Shown here piece by piece: positions 11,323 to 20,355 of a DNA stretch of 64,000 nt; position 1 is the stretch's first letter, and each line of letters begins with the position of its first letter. This stretch comes from Hyphomicrobiales bacterium. Its GTDB lineage: Bacteria; Pseudomonadota; Alphaproteobacteria; Rhizobiales; Ancalomicrobiaceae. Under the pieces are notes generated by a model. It saw nothing but the letters and a program-made list of their open reading frames with translations, searched no databases and was not told the origin of the DNA. The position numbers were made by a program, and so were the translations under genes. Location: the NCBI GenBank assembly GCA_021286855.1, contig JAJTBO010000002.1, forward strand, positions 372,001-436,000, given 5' to 3'.

Positions 11323-11511
11323 ATGAGCGCCGTGCTGGGACTGATGCTCGCCGGCGCGCTCGCCGCGGTGCTCGTGACGCTCGGGCTCGGCGTCCTCAAT
11401 ACGGCGCGCGGCGGTCCGCCGGAACGTTCGCAGAAATTGATGCGTTTGCGCGTCGTCCTGCAGGGCGTGGCGATCCTGGTCTTCCTCGCCTTTCTCTTCG
11501 TCCGCGGCTGA
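11323..11511 (+). CDS. HIG1-domain / twin-transmembrane small protein
   Basis: 62 residues with two hydrophobic helices (about 4-24 and 43-60) joined by a charged loop containing PPERSQKLMRLRVVLQGVAI, which fits the hypoxia-induced HIG1 domain of bacterial twin-transmembrane proteins. It is predicted to lie in the inner membrane; HIG1 relatives associate with respiratory oxidases, so a respiratory role is possible but inferred. A GAGGGGA ribosome binding site precedes the ATG. It lies 10 bases after the SDR gene and 63 bases before the adenosyltransferase, probably in one operon. Confidence 0.75.
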   Translation: MSAVLGLMLAGALAAVLVTLGLGVLNTARGGPPERSQKLMRLRVVLQGVAILVFLAFLFVRG

Positions 11512-11574
11512 AGGGGGAATGGACGCGGGCGGAAAACTCGGCGATATGCCGCGCAAGGCGAAAGGGGGCCGGGC

Positions 11575-12150
11575 ATGGTCGTGCTCAACCGCATCTACAC
11601 CCGCAAGGGCGACGACGGGACGACGTCGTTGGTCACCGGCGAACGGTTGCCGAAGTCGGCGCTTCGGATCGAGGCCTACGGCACGGTCGACGAGACCAAC
11701 GCGGTGGTCGGGATGGCGCGGCTGCACACCGCCGCCTTCGCCGATCTCGACGCGATGCTCGCCCGGATCCAGAACGATCTCTTCGATCTCGGCGCCGATC
11801 TCGCCACGCCGCCTGACGCGCAGTTGAAATGGGAGCCGCTTCGGATCGTGGCGGCCCAGGTCGAGCGGCTGGAGGCGGAGATCGATCGGCTCAACGCCGA
11901 TCTCGAGCCGCTGAAGTCCTTCGTCCTGCCGGGCGGTTCGCCGGCCTCGGCGCATCTCCATCTGGCGCGGACGGTGTCGCGGCGGGCCGAGCGGATCATG
12001 GTCGGGCTGACGCGCGACGACGAGGGCGCGGTGAGCCGTGAGGCGGTCGCCTACGTCAATCGTCTGTCCGACTTCTTCTTCGTCGCCGCCCGTTGGGTCA
12101 ACGACCAGGGGCGCGCCGACGTGCTGTGGACGCCCGGCGCGAATCGTTGA
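11575..12150 (+). CDS. Cob(I)alamin adenosyltransferase, PduO type
   Basis: 191 residues. The N-terminal ATP-binding motif (TRKGDDGTTSL), YGTVDETNAVVG and the C-terminal helix with SRRAERIMV and YVNRLSDFFF are signatures of PduO/MMAB adenosyltransferases, which convert cob(I)alamin plus ATP to adenosylcobalamin as a trimer in the cytosol. In this window the obvious consumer is ethylmalonyl-CoA mutase (53585-55564). It is followed by etfBA, an arrangement that groups cofactor supply with acyl-CoA redox functions. Confidence 0.93.
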   Translation: MVVLNRIYTRKGDDGTTSLVTGERLPKSALRIEAYGTVDETNAVVGMARLHTAAFADLDAMLARIQNDLFDLGADLATPPDAQLKWEPLRIVAAQVERLEAEIDRLNADLEPLKSFVLPGGSPASAHLHLARTVSRRAERIMVGLTRDDEGAVSREAVAYVNRLSDFFFVAARWVNDQGRADVLWTPGANR

Positions 12151-12200
12151 GTGCGCCGATCGTAGGGGCCGGGAGCGGCGCCTCACTGCGACCGAGGCTT

Positions 12201-12212
12201 ACGAACGTTCGT
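12201..12212. promoter_or_regulatory. Palindromic operator upstream of etfB
   Basis: ACGAACGTTCGT is a perfect 12-bp palindrome in the 273-base gap before etfB, about 66 bases upstream of the predicted -35 box. Its CGAACGTTCG core resembles the operators of TetR-family regulators that control acyl-CoA and fatty-acid genes. The binding protein is unknown, and no TetR gene is in the window. Confidence 0.45.
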
Positions 12213-12277
12213 TAGGGCTCGGAAAACCGGGCTCGCACAGTACGTCAATCGTCTACCGAATTCGTTCGCAGGGCGAA

Positions 12278-12306
12278 TTGACAAGGGGGTGGGACGTCAG
12301 TAGCGT
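12278..12306 (+). promoter_or_regulatory. Predicted sigma-70 type promoter of etfBA
   Basis: TTGACA (12278-12283), a 17-base spacer, then TAGCGT (12301-12306), about 118 bases upstream of the etfB ATG. The -35 box is a full consensus match; the -10 box keeps the first two and the last consensus bases. This suggests etfBA can be transcribed independently of the adenosyltransferase gene. Confidence 0.55.
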
Positions 12307-12423
12307 CCGGCCCGCCTTTTTCCCGTCGCATGCCGGGCGAGGGCGTCGTCCGACGCCCGTCGAATCGGTTGGCATCGACAAACCAGACCGTCGGCGACAA
12401 GCCGACTTCGGAGGGCTCACCCG

Positions 12424-13173
12424 ATGAAGATTCTCGTGCCCGTGAAGCGGGTGGTCGACTACAACGTGAAGATCCGGGTGAAGCCGGATGGTTCCGGCGT
12501 CGATCTGGCCAACGTCAAGATGTCGATGAACCCGTTCGACGAGATCGCCGTCGAGGAAGCCATTCGCCTGAAGGAGAAGGGCGTCGCGACCGAGATCGTG
12601 GTGGTGTCGATCGGACCGGCGCAGGCCGTCGAGACGCTGCGCACGGGTCTGGCCATGGGCGCCGACCGCGGCATCCTGGTCAAGGTCGACGGCGTGGTCG
12701 AGCCGCTGGCGGTCGCCAAGATCCTGAAGGGCGTGGTCGAGGCGGAGAAGCCCGGCCTCGTCGTCCTCGGCAAGCAGGCGATCGACGACGACACCAACGC
12801 CACCGGCCAGATGCTGGCGGCGCTGACCGGCCTGGCCCAGGGCACCTTCGCCTCGAAGGTCGAGGTTTCCGGCGAGACCGTCTCGGTCACCCGCGAAGTC
12901 GACGGCGGCCTGCAGACGGTGTCGCTCAAGATGCCGGCGATCGTCACGACCGACCTGCGCCTCAACGAGCCGCGTTACGCCTCGCTCCCCAACATCATGA
13001 AGGCGAAGAAGAAGCCGGTCGAGGAGAAGGCCCCGGCCGACTTCGGCGTCGACGTCGCTCCGCGCCTCACCGTGCTGGAGACGCGCGAGCCGGCCGGCCG
13101 CAAGGCCGGCGTCAAGGTGGGTTCGGTCGCCGAACTCGTCGCCAAGCTGGCCGACGAAGCCGGCGTGATCTGA
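12424..13173 (+). CDS. etfB: Electron transfer flavoprotein subunit beta
   Basis: 249 residues, normal for ETF-beta. It begins [19 protein letters not shown] and contains the family signature region [20 protein letters not shown] near 180-200, with the AMP-binding [16 protein letters not shown] segment near 120-135. With EtfA it forms the soluble FAD/AMP heterodimer that takes electrons from acyl-CoA dehydrogenases and passes them to ETF-ubiquinone oxidoreductase. It is followed 14 bases later by etfA. The methylsuccinyl-CoA dehydrogenase upstream is a likely electron donor. Confidence 0.98.
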   Translation: MKILVPVKRVVDYNVKIRVKPDGSGVDLANVKMSMNPFDEIAVEEAIRLKEKGVATEIVVVSIGPAQAVETLRTGLAMGADRGILVKVDGVVEPLAVAKILKGVVEAEKPGLVVLGKQAIDDDTNATGQMLAALTGLAQGTFASKVEVSGETVSVTREVDGGLQTVSLKMPAIVTTDLRLNEPRYASLPNIMKAKKKPVEEKAPADFGVDVAPRLTVLETREPAGRKAGVKVGSVAELVAKLADEAGVI

Positions 13174-13187
13174 AGGAGATCTCCGAT

Positions 13188-14132
13188 ATGACCGTTCTTC
13201 TGATCGCCGAACACGACGGCGCCGTCCTCAAGGACGCCACCGCCAAGGCTCTGACCGCGGCGCTCGCCATCGGCGGCGACGTGCATGTCCTCGTCGCGGG
13301 CGCGAGCGTCGACGCGATCGCGGCGGAAGCCGCGCAGCTCTCCGGCGTCGCCAAGGTGCTGACCGCTGCCGACGCCTCTCTGGCCCATTTCCTGGCCGAG
13401 CCCTTCGCGGCGCTGATCGTCTCCCTCGCGGGTGGTTACGACGCGATCGTCGGCGCGGCGACGACCACGGCGAAGAACGTGCTGCCGCGCGTCGCCGCTC
13501 TCCTCGACGTCGCGCAGATCTCCGAGATCACCAAGGTGGTCGCGGCCGACACGTTCGAGCGTCCGATCTACGCCGGCAACGCCATCCAGGTGGTGAAGTC
13601 GTCCGACGCCAAGAAGGTGATCACCGTCCGCACCGCGTCGTTCGGCGCGACGGCCAAGGGCGGCGCGGCTTCGATCGAGGCGGTTTCCGTCCCGGCCGAT
13701 CCGGCGCTGTCCTCCTTCGTCGGCGAAGAGCTGTCGAAGTCGGACCGTCCGGAACTGACGTCGGCCAAGATCATCGTCTCGGGCGGCCGGGCGATCGCCA
13801 ATCGCGAGAACTTCGCGACCTACATCGAGCCGGTGGCCGACAAGCTCGGCGCGGCGATCGGCGCGTCGCGCGCCGCGGTCGACGCGGGCTACGCGCCGAA
13901 CGACTGGCAGGTCGGTCAGACCGGCAAGGTGGTCGCCCCCGAGCTCTATGTCGCCTGCGGCATCTCCGGCGCGATCCAGCATCTCGCCGGCATGAAGGAC
14001 TCGAAGGTGATCGTGGCGATCAACAAGGACGAGGAGGCGCCGATCTTCCAGGTCGCCGACTACGGCCTCGTCGCCGACATCTTCACCGCGCTGCCGGAAA
14101 TGGCCGCGGAACTCGCCAAGCGGGGCAAGTGA
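13188..14132 (+). CDS. etfA: Electron transfer flavoprotein subunit alpha
   Basis: 314 residues from the ATG at 13188, preceded by AAGGAGAT. The N-terminal domain ([20 protein letters not shown]) matches the family, and the FAD-binding C-terminal domain shows the [31 protein letters not shown] and [19 protein letters not shown] segments typical of ETF-alpha. An in-frame open stretch upstream lies inside etfB and is not used. It is co-transcribed with etfB, and hbd follows after 279 bases. Confidence 0.98.
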   Translation: MTVLLIAEHDGAVLKDATAKALTAALAIGGDVHVLVAGASVDAIAAEAAQLSGVAKVLTAADASLAHFLAEPFAALIVSLAGGYDAIVGAATTTAKNVLPRVAALLDVAQISEITKVVAADTFERPIYAGNAIQVVKSSDAKKVITVRTASFGATAKGGAASIEAVSVPADPALSSFVGEELSKSDRPELTSAKIIVSGGRAIANRENFATYIEPVADKLGAAIGASRAAVDAGYAPNDWQVGQTGKVVAPELYVACGISGAIQHLAGMKDSKVIVAINKDEEAPIFQVADYGLVADIFTALPEMAAELAKRGK

Positions 14133-14411
14133 GGCGAGGCCGGCGCGCCGGCGGTCGTGCGACGATCGAACGACGTCGGACGACTTGCCGATCGCCGTCG
14201 GGCCACCGATGATGCGCTCGCCCGTTTCGACGGGCGAGCGTGATCGTTTCGAGCGGCGGCGAACGCGGCTCGGCGCGAAGAGGCGGCGCGAGGGTTTTTG
14301 CTGCATTGCGGAAAATGCGGCCGGAGCCTAGAGTGCGCCCGCGCTCCTCAGGGAGCCTGCGGTCATCGTGGACCGCTCCAGGAATTGATCGAGGCCGAAA
14401 CGGGGGCCGTC

Positions 14412-15293
14412 ATGGCGTTCGAAATCAAGCGAATCGGCGTTGTCGGCGCCGGCCAGATGGGCAACGGCATCGCGCATGTCTGCGCGGTGGCCGGTTACGA
14501 CGTGGCGCTCAACGACATGTCGACCGAGCGCATCCAGCTCGGGTTGGCGACGATCAACGGCAACATGACCCGTCAGGTCAACAAGAAGCAGATCACCGAA
14601 GAGGAGCGCGTCGCGGCGCTCGGCCGCATTCAGGCGGCGGAGAATCTCGACGCGCTCGGCGACTGCGATCTGGTGATCGAGGCGGCGGTCGAGAACGAAC
14701 AGATCAAGCGCAAGATCTTCCAGCAGATCTGCCCGGTTCTGAAGCCGGAGGCGCTGCTCGCCACCAACACCTCGTCGATCTCGATCACGCGGCTGGCCGC
14801 GTCGACCGATCGTCCGGAGAAATTCGTCGGCGTCCACTTCATGAATCCGGTGCCGCTGATGCAGCTCGTCGAGCTGGTGCGCGGCATCGCGACCGACGAT
14901 CCGACCTTCGAGCTCGCCAAGGGCTTCGTGGCGCGTCTCGGCAAGATCCCGACGGTGGCCGAGGACTTCCCGGCGTTCATCGTCAACCGCATCCTGCTGC
15001 CGATGATCAACGAAGCGATCTACACGCTCTACGAGGGCGTCGGTTCGGTCGACGCGATCGACACGGCGATGCGGCTCGGCGCCAATCATCCGATGGGCCC
15101 GCTGCAGCTCGCCGATTTCATCGGCCTCGACACCTGCCTGTCGATCATGCAGGTGCTCTACGAGGGCCTCGCCGATTCGAAGTATCGTCCCTGCCCGCTC
15201 CTGGTGAAGTACGTCGAGGCCGGGTGGCTCGGCCGCAAGACCCAGCGCGGCTTCTACGACTATCGCGGCGAGAAGCCGGTGCCGACGCGCTGA
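14412..15293 (+). CDS. hbd: 3-hydroxybutyryl-CoA dehydrogenase
   Basis: 293 residues, a single-function enzyme of the 3-hydroxyacyl-CoA dehydrogenase family. The NAD-binding GAGQMGNGIAHV is near residues 10-21, the catalytic HFMNPVPLM near 138-146, and the C-terminal domain has NHPMGPLQLADFIGLDTC. It interconverts 3-hydroxybutyryl-CoA and acetoacetyl-CoA and, with crotonase, can feed crotonyl-CoA to Ccr. The clustering with etfBA and mcd fits ethylmalonyl-CoA or poly-hydroxybutyrate metabolism. The start is the ATG directly before the Rossmann fold. Confidence 0.95.
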   Translation: MAFEIKRIGVVGAGQMGNGIAHVCAVAGYDVALNDMSTERIQLGLATINGNMTRQVNKKQITEEERVAALGRIQAAENLDALGDCDLVIEAAVENEQIKRKIFQQICPVLKPEALLATNTSSISITRLAASTDRPEKFVGVHFMNPVPLMQLVELVRGIATDDPTFELAKGFVARLGKIPTVAEDFPAFIVNRILLPMINEAIYTLYEGVGSVDAIDTAMRLGANHPMGPLQLADFIGLDTCLSIMQVLYEGLADSKYRPCPLLVKYVEAGWLGRKTQRGFYDYRGEKPVPTR

Positions 15294-15320
15294 GCGATCG
15301 GCGACGAGTTCGTTTCCTGC

Positions 15321-15348
15321 GACGCGCCCGGGACCTCTCGGGCGCGTC
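15321..15348 (+). terminator. Hairpin after hbd
   Basis: GACGCGCCCG pairs with CGGGCGCGTC around an 8-base loop, 28 bases after the hbd stop codon. The following sequence (GTTCGTTCAG) is T-rich but not a true T-run, so termination is likely only partial; the DMT transporter gene starts 26 bases later. Confidence 0.5.
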
Positions 15349-15373
15349 GTTCGTTCAGCCGGCGGAGAACCTC

Positions 15374-16264
15374 ATGTCGTCTCGCTCCCGCGCCACCTTC
15401 GTCGGCTTCGGCGCGATCGTGATGTGGTCGTCCCTGTCGACGCTGGTGGCGATCTCCGGCGCGTCGCCGCCGTTCCTGCTCAATGCGCTGACCTTCGGGC
15501 TGTCGGGCGCGGCGGCGGTCGCGTGGTTGGCGGCGACCGGGCGGCTCGGCGTCCTGCGGCAGCCGGCGCGGGTGTGGGGGCTCGGGGTGGCCGGCCTCTT
15601 CGGCTACCATGCGCTCTATTTCGCGGCGCTCCGGTGGGCGCCGCCGGTCGAGGCGAGCCTCGTCAACTATCTGTGGCCGCTGTTGATCGTGGTGCTGTCG
15701 GGGCTCTTGCCGGGCGAACGGCTGAAGTCGCATCACCTCATCGGGGCCGGGCTCGGACTGCTCGGCGCGGCGGCGGTGGTGACCAAGGGACGCGGGCTCG
15801 ATCTCGATCCGGCGCATGTCGCCGGCTACCTCTGCGCCGCCGGCGCGGCCTTGGTCTGGTCGAGCTATTCGGTCCTGTCGCGGCGGCTCGCGGAAGCGCC
15901 GACGGCGACGGTCGCCGGCTTCTGTCTCGCCACCGGCCTCCTGTCGGCGGCGTGCCATGCCGCCTTCGAGACGACGATCTGGCCGGTGGGCTGGGTCCAG
16001 TGGGGCGCGGTGGCGGCGCTGGCGATCTTTCCGCTCGGCTTCGCCTTCTTCGCCTGGGACCACGGCGTCAAGCGCGGCGACATCCAGGTGCTCGGCGCGG
16101 CGAGCTATCTCGCGCCGCTGCTCTCGACGCTCCTGCTGATTCTCTCCGGCAACGGCCGCTTCGACGCTTCGGTCGGCTTCGCGGCGGTGGCGATCACCCT
16201 CGGCGCGGTGATCGCCTCGAAGGACATGTTGCGGCGGAAGGCCGGCTCAGACGCCGAGGCGTGA
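15374..16264 (+). CDS. DMT-superfamily transporter, YddG-like
   Basis: 296 residues with ten hydrophobic helices in two EamA halves. The early segments (GFGAIVMWSSLSTLVAISG and FLLNALTFGLSGAAA) and the centre (VWSSYSVLSRR) resemble the YddG group of aromatic amino-acid exporters in the inner membrane. The substrate assignment is by resemblance only. Its last 18 bases overlap the end of the convergent cupin gene. Confidence 0.82.
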   Translation: MSSRSRATFVGFGAIVMWSSLSTLVAISGASPPFLLNALTFGLSGAAAVAWLAATGRLGVLRQPARVWGLGVAGLFGYHALYFAALRWAPPVEASLVNYLWPLLIVVLSGLLPGERLKSHHLIGAGLGLLGAAAVVTKGRGLDLDPAHVAGYLCAAGAALVWSSYSVLSRRLAEAPTATVAGFCLATGLLSAACHAAFETTIWPVGWVQWGAVAALAIFPLGFAFFAWDHGVKRGDIQVLGAASYLAPLLSTLLLILSGNGRFDASVGFAAVAITLGAVIASKDMLRRKAGSDAEA

Positions 16265-16708
16265 GGGACGGGGGCTCGGCGACCAGTCGGGCGGGGCGAG
16301 TTCGAAGCCGGCGAATTCGAAGCCGGGGGCGACGGTGCAGCCGACCAGGGTCCAGGCGCCGAGGCTCACCGCGGTCTGCCAGGCGCCCGTCGGGACGATC
16401 GCCTGGGGGCGCCGGCCGAGGCCGATCTCGCTTCCCAGATGCACGCACCATGCATCGTGCCCGTTCTCGCTGACGGTCAGGGCGAGGGGGCTGCCGGCGT
16501 ACCAGTGCCAGGTCTCGACGGCGTCGACGCGATGCCAGTGCGAGACCTCGTCGGCGGCGAGCAGGAAATAGATGGCGGTCGATCGCGCGCGGCCGTCGGG
16601 ACCGGGCGCGTCGCGGAAGGTCTCGCGGAAGTGGCCGCCTTCGGGATGCGGCGCGAGGTCGAGCAGGCGGATCACCTCGGCGGCGGAAAGCGCGCTCGGA
16701 TCGGTCAT
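16247..16708 (-). CDS. Cupin_5 (DUF985) family protein
   Basis: 153 residues. It has the DUF985 pattern: LDLAPHPEGGHFRETFRD near 17-34, the STAIYFLLAADEVSHWHRVD strand near 43-62 with its conserved histidines, WHWYAGSPL, and the C-terminal GCTVAPGFEFAGFEL. This is a small single-domain cupin of unknown biochemical function; related structures suggest sugar-nucleotide or metal binding. The start is 11 bases after the gloB stop on the same strand, so the two are probably co-transcribed. Confidence 0.88.
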   Translation of the reverse strand: MTDPSALSAAEVIRLLDLAPHPEGGHFRETFRDAPGPDGRARSTAIYFLLAADEVSHWHRVDAVETWHWYAGSPLALTVSENGHDAWCVHLGSEIGLGRRPQAIVPTGAWQTAVSLGAWTLVGCTVAPGFEFAGFELAPPDWSPSPRPSRLGV

Positions 16709-16719
16709 CGCGGGCCCCC

Positions 16720-17478
16720 TCAGAAGCGGTCCTTGCGGGCGCGGATCTCGGCGAAGACGTCGACGTCGGAGCGGCCTTCCATGTCGAGGGCGGCCTTCAC
16801 CGCCGGCTGGTCGGCGCGCAGGAAGGGGTTGGTGGCGAGCTCGCGGCCGATGGTGGTCGGCAGGGTCGGCCGACCTTCGAGGCGCAGGTCGCGCACTTCG
16901 ACGAGACGGGCGGCGAGGTCGGGGTTGCCGGGCTCGATCGTCGCGGCGAAACGGCCGTTCGCTTCCGTGTATTCGTGGCCGCACCACACCCGCGTCTGCG
17001 GCGGCAGGGCGCGCAGGCGGCGCAGGCTTTCCCACATCTGCCCGGGCGAGCCTTCGAACAGGCGTCCGCAGCCGAGCGAGAACAGCGTGTCGCCGACGAA
17101 GACCTCGCCGCCGATGCGATAGGCGACGTGGCCGAGGGTGTGGCCGGGCACGCCGATCACCTCGACGGCCGTGTCGCCGAGGGCGATGCGGTCGCCGTCG
17201 TGCACGGTGCGGTCGACGGCGGGCACGCGAGAGACGTCGTGGGCGGAAGCGGTGATGCGCGCGCCGAACTTCGCCTTCAGCGCCGGCACGGCCTCGACGT
17301 GGTCGTAGTGGTGGTGGGTGACGAAGACGTCGGTGAGCCGCCAGCCGGTTTCCTCGAGCGCATCGAGGATCGCCTCCTCGTCGGGCGCGTCGATCGAAGC
17401 GGTGGCGCCGCTCACGGTATCGTGGACGAGGAGACCGTAGTTGTCGTCGCGGGCCGGGAACATCCGGATCTCGATCAT
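16720..17478 (-). CDS. gloB: Hydroxyacylglutathione hydrolase (glyoxalase II)
   Basis: 252 residues, normal length. The metallo-beta-lactamase signature is THHHYDHV near 54-61, with further metal ligands in GVPGHTLGHVAY and VGDTLFSLGCGRLFEG, and the C-terminal glyoxalase II helix (HEYTEANGRFA). It hydrolyses S-D-lactoylglutathione to D-lactate and glutathione in methylglyoxal detoxification. The start (MIEIRMFPARDDNYG) is the family's usual one; the in-frame extension upstream is arginine-rich and rejected. It heads a two-gene minus-strand unit with the cupin. Confidence 0.95.
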   Translation of the reverse strand: MIEIRMFPARDDNYGLLVHDTVSGATASIDAPDEEAILDALEETGWRLTDVFVTHHHYDHVEAVPALKAKFGARITASAHDVSRVPAVDRTVHDGDRIALGDTAVEVIGVPGHTLGHVAYRIGGEVFVGDTLFSLGCGRLFEGSPGQMWESLRRLRALPPQTRVWCGHEYTEANGRFAATIEPGNPDLAARLVEVRDLRLEGRPTLPTTIGRELATNPFLRADQPAVKAALDMEGRSDVDVFAEIRARKDRF

Positions 17479-17621
17479 GGCGGGTCTCCTCGTGGGGTGG
17501 CGGCGCGTCACCGGGCCGTCTCGACAGGTCGGTCGGCCTACGACTAACATTCTCGGACGAGGAATGCGACCTTCGTCGTAAGCTTCGATCGCCCCGACGC
17601 GGTTCGGCTCCGGAAGGCTCC

Positions 17622-18368
17622 ATGTATCTCGACGTCGTCGATCTGAGAAACTTCTACGGCAGCGCGCTCGGCGCGCTGGTCCGCCGCTCGATCCGGACGA
17701 AACTGATCGAGATGTGGCCACGAGTGACCGGCGACCGGCTGCTCGGCCTCGGCTATGCGACGCCGTTCCTCAGACCCTTCCTCGGCCAGGCGGAGCGGGT
17801 GATCGGCTTCATGCCCGGTCGGCAGGGGGTGGTGAACTGGCCGAGCGAGGGACCGTCGTCGACGGCGCTGGTCGACGAGACGATGCTGCCCCTGCCCGAT
17901 TCCTCGATCGACCGGATGGTGCTGATCCACACGCTGGAGATGGCCGACGATCCGGAGGACGTGTTGCGCGAGGCGTGGCGGGTGCTTGCGCCGGGCGGCC
18001 GGTTGATCGCGGTTGTGCCCAACCGTATAGGGCTGTGGGCGCGGCTGGAGACGACGCCGTTCGGCTACGGCCGGCCGTTCAGCCAGGGCCAGCTCGACGC
18101 GCTGCTCAAGGACACGTTGTTCTCGCCGATCGACTGGCGCGGCGCGCTGCACATGCTGCCGTCGTCGCGGCCGACCGTGCTGGCGATGTCGCGGCCGCTG
18201 GAGGTGTTCGGGCTGAAGGTCTGGCCGGGCTTCGCCGGCGTGCTCGTCGTCGAGGCGACAAAGCAGCTCTATCAGGGCATCCCGCAACGGGTCGGCAACA
18301 AGATGCGGCTCGCCCCGGTGTTCCGGCCGGCGTTGGCGCGCGACGTCGATCGCCTCGCCGACGACTGA
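17622..18368 (+). CDS. SAM-dependent methyltransferase (type 11 family)
   Basis: 248 residues. The class I methyltransferase core is degenerate at motif I (DRLLGLGYATPF in place of VLDxGCGxG), but it keeps LPLPDSSIDRMVLIHTLEMADDPEDVLREAWRVLAPGGRL-type motifs, of which LREAWRVLAPGGRLI near 110-124 is the clearest. It is divergent from gloB, an arrangement common in Rhizobiales. The substrate is unknown. The stop codon adjoins the end of convergent metW. Confidence 0.8.
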   Translation: MYLDVVDLRNFYGSALGALVRRSIRTKLIEMWPRVTGDRLLGLGYATPFLRPFLGQAERVIGFMPGRQGVVNWPSEGPSSTALVDETMLPLPDSSIDRMVLIHTLEMADDPEDVLREAWRVLAPGGRLIAVVPNRIGLWARLETTPFGYGRPFSQGQLDALLKDTLFSPIDWRGALHMLPSSRPTVLAMSRPLEVFGLKVWPGFAGVLVVEATKQLYQGIPQRVGNKMRLAPVFRPALARDVDRLADD

Positions 18369-19019
18369 TCAGCGCCGCCGCTTCTCCAGCACGAAGACGC
18401 CCTGCTCGCCGAACAGGTTCCAGAACCACCACGGCGCCTTGAAGGACAGTTTGCGGCCGCGCGCGTCGAGGGCGAAGGAGGCGACGATCTCGGCGTCGAT
18501 CTCCTTCACCAGTTCGACGAAGTCGCGGATCGTGCAGAAGTGGATGTTGGGCGTGTCGTACCAGGAATAGGGCAGATCCTCGGTCACCGGCATGCGGCCC
18601 CAGAGGAAGAACTGGCTGCGGATGCGCCAGTGGCCGAAATTGGGGATCGAGACGATCGCCCGCCTGCCGATGCGCAGCAGCTCCTCCAGCACGTGGCGCG
18701 GCCGATTGGTCGCCTGCAGGGTCTGGGAGAGGATCACCAGATCGAAGCCGCCGTCCGGATAGGTCCTGAGATCGGCGTCGGCGTCGCCCTGGATCACGGA
18801 GAGGCCGCGGGCGACGGAGGCGTTGACGCCGGCCTGGGAGAGCTCGATGCCGTGGCCGTCGATGTGCTTGGCCGCCTCCAGCCACTCGAGCAGGGCACCG
18901 TCGCCGCAGCCGACGTCGAGGACGCGGGCGCCTTCCGGCACCAGATCGCCGACCACGGCGAGGTCGACGCGGGAGGCGGGGACAGTGGGGATGCGGGAGC
19001 CGCCGGTCGTGTCGAACAT
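18369..19019 (-). CDS. metW: Methionine biosynthesis protein MetW
   Basis: 216 residues. The SAM-binding motif VLDVGCGDGALLEWL is near 33-47, followed by GIELSQAGVNASVARGLSV and the distinctive FGHWRIRSQFFLWGRMPVT and LPYSWYDTPNIHFCTI blocks of MetW. It is 13 bases downstream of metX on the same strand, the standard metXW pair; MetW supports homoserine O-acetyltransferase activity, by a mechanism not shown in this sequence. Confidence 0.95.
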   Translation of the reverse strand: MFDTTGGSRIPTVPASRVDLAVVGDLVPEGARVLDVGCGDGALLEWLEAAKHIDGHGIELSQAGVNASVARGLSVIQGDADADLRTYPDGGFDLVILSQTLQATNRPRHVLEELLRIGRRAIVSIPNFGHWRIRSQFFLWGRMPVTEDLPYSWYDTPNIHFCTIRDFVELVKEIDAEIVASFALDARGRKLSFKAPWWFWNLFGEQGVFVLEKRRR

Positions 19020-19032
19020 GGGCCAGCCTCCT

Positions 19033-20220
19033 CTAGATGCCGCGGGCGCGGGCGGCCGCGTCGATGAAGCCGGTGAGGATGGCGTGCATCTCCGGCTCGT
19101 CGAGGAGGAAGGCGTCGTGACCGCGGTCGCTCTCGATCTCGGCGAAGGAGACCTTGGCGCCGGCGGCGGCGAGCGCATGGACGATCGTCCGGCTGTCGCG
19201 GGTCGGGAAGGCCCAGTCGGTGGTGAAGCTCATCACGCAGAAGCGGGTCTTCGTGCCGCGGAAGGCTTCGGCGAGCACGCCGCCGTGGTCGGCGGCGAGG
19301 TCGAAATAGTCCATCGCCCGCGACACGTAGAGATAGGAATTGGCGTCGAAGCGGTCGACGAAGGTCGAGCCCTGGTGGCGCAGGTAGCTCTCGATCTGGA
19401 AGTCGCCGTCGAAGCCGTAGCCGAGCGCCTCGCGGTTCTGCAGGCGGCGGCCGAACTTGCTGTGCAGCGACACCTCCGACATGTAGGTGATGTGGGCGGC
19501 CATGCGGGCGACGGCCAGCCCCTTGCGCGGCTGCACGCCGGCGTCGAGATAGCGGCCCTCGCGCCAGTCGGGGTCGGCCATAACTGCTTGGCGTCCGACT
19601 TCGTAGAAGGCGATGTTCTGGGCCGAATGGGAGGCGGCGGTGGCGATCGGAGCGGCGGCGAAGACGCGGTCCGGCCAAGCGGAGGCCCATTGCAGCACCT
19701 GCATGCCGCCCATCGAGCCGCCGGCCACCAGGAAGAGGTCGGGGATGCCGAGATGGTCGATCAGGGCGACCTGGGCGCGGACCATGTCGGCGATGGTGAC
19801 GACCGGCAGGTCGAGGCCCCAGACGCGACCGGTCGCGGGATTGGTCGAGGCCGGGCCGGTGGTGCCCATGCAGCCGCCGAGGACGTTGGCGCAGATCACG
19901 AAGAAGCGGTCGGTGTCGATCGGCAGGCCGGGGCCGACGACGAGATCCCACCAGCCGGGCTTGCCGGTCACCGGATTGGTCGAGGCGACGTATTGGTCGC
20001 CGGTCAGCGCATGGCAGACGAGGACGGCGTTGGACTTCGTCGCGTTCAGTTCGCCGTAGGTCTCGTAGGCGATCTGCCAGGGGGAAAGCGTGATGCCGGC
20101 GTCGAGGACGAGCGGTCGGTCGTCGCCGAAACGGGCGACCCGGCTCGACGGCGCGTCGGCCTGATGCAGGCGCTGCGCCTCGCCGGTCTCGGGGGGCGTG
20201 GGGGCGGTGGTGTCGTCCAT
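19033..20220 (-). CDS. metX: Homoserine O-acetyltransferase
   Basis: 395 residues, an alpha/beta hydrolase. The nucleophile elbow GGSMGGMQ places Ser169; Asp335 (TTDWAFP) and His368 (RGHDAF) complete the triad. Other family blocks are [15 protein letters not shown] and [11 protein letters not shown]. It acetylates L-homoserine with acetyl-CoA in the first committed step of methionine synthesis. It is followed by metW. I looked in the 135 bases upstream for a SAM-II riboswitch and found none; ATTGACAGG near 20270 (minus strand) could be a -35 element. Confidence 0.97.
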   Translation of the reverse strand: MDDTTAPTPPETGEAQRLHQADAPSSRVARFGDDRPLVLDAGITLSPWQIAYETYGELNATKSNAVLVCHALTGDQYVASTNPVTGKPGWWDLVVGPGLPIDTDRFFVICANVLGGCMGTTGPASTNPATGRVWGLDLPVVTIADMVRAQVALIDHLGIPDLFLVAGGSMGGMQVLQWASAWPDRVFAAAPIATAASHSAQNIAFYEVGRQAVMADPDWREGRYLDAGVQPRKGLAVARMAAHITYMSEVSLHSKFGRRLQNREALGYGFDGDFQIESYLRHQGSTFVDRFDANSYLYVSRAMDYFDLAADHGGVLAEAFRGTKTRFCVMSFTTDWAFPTRDSRTIVHALAAAGAKVSFAEIESDRGHDAFLLDEPEMHAILTGFIDAAARARGI

Positions 20221-20355
20221 CGGCGGATCGGGTCCTCGCGGGGAAGACAGGGATGAGGAGGCGACGGCTTCCTGTCAATGTTTTCTTTGATTTCGCGGGG
20301 CGAGACGCCTAAGAAGACCGTGATTTTTCGACCCCCGGCACGAGGCGGCCCGCTC

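Noticed and set aside
20221..20355. SAM-II riboswitch upstream of metX
   Set aside because: Position is right for alphaproteobacteria, but none of the conserved pseudoknot sequence can be found on the minus strand.
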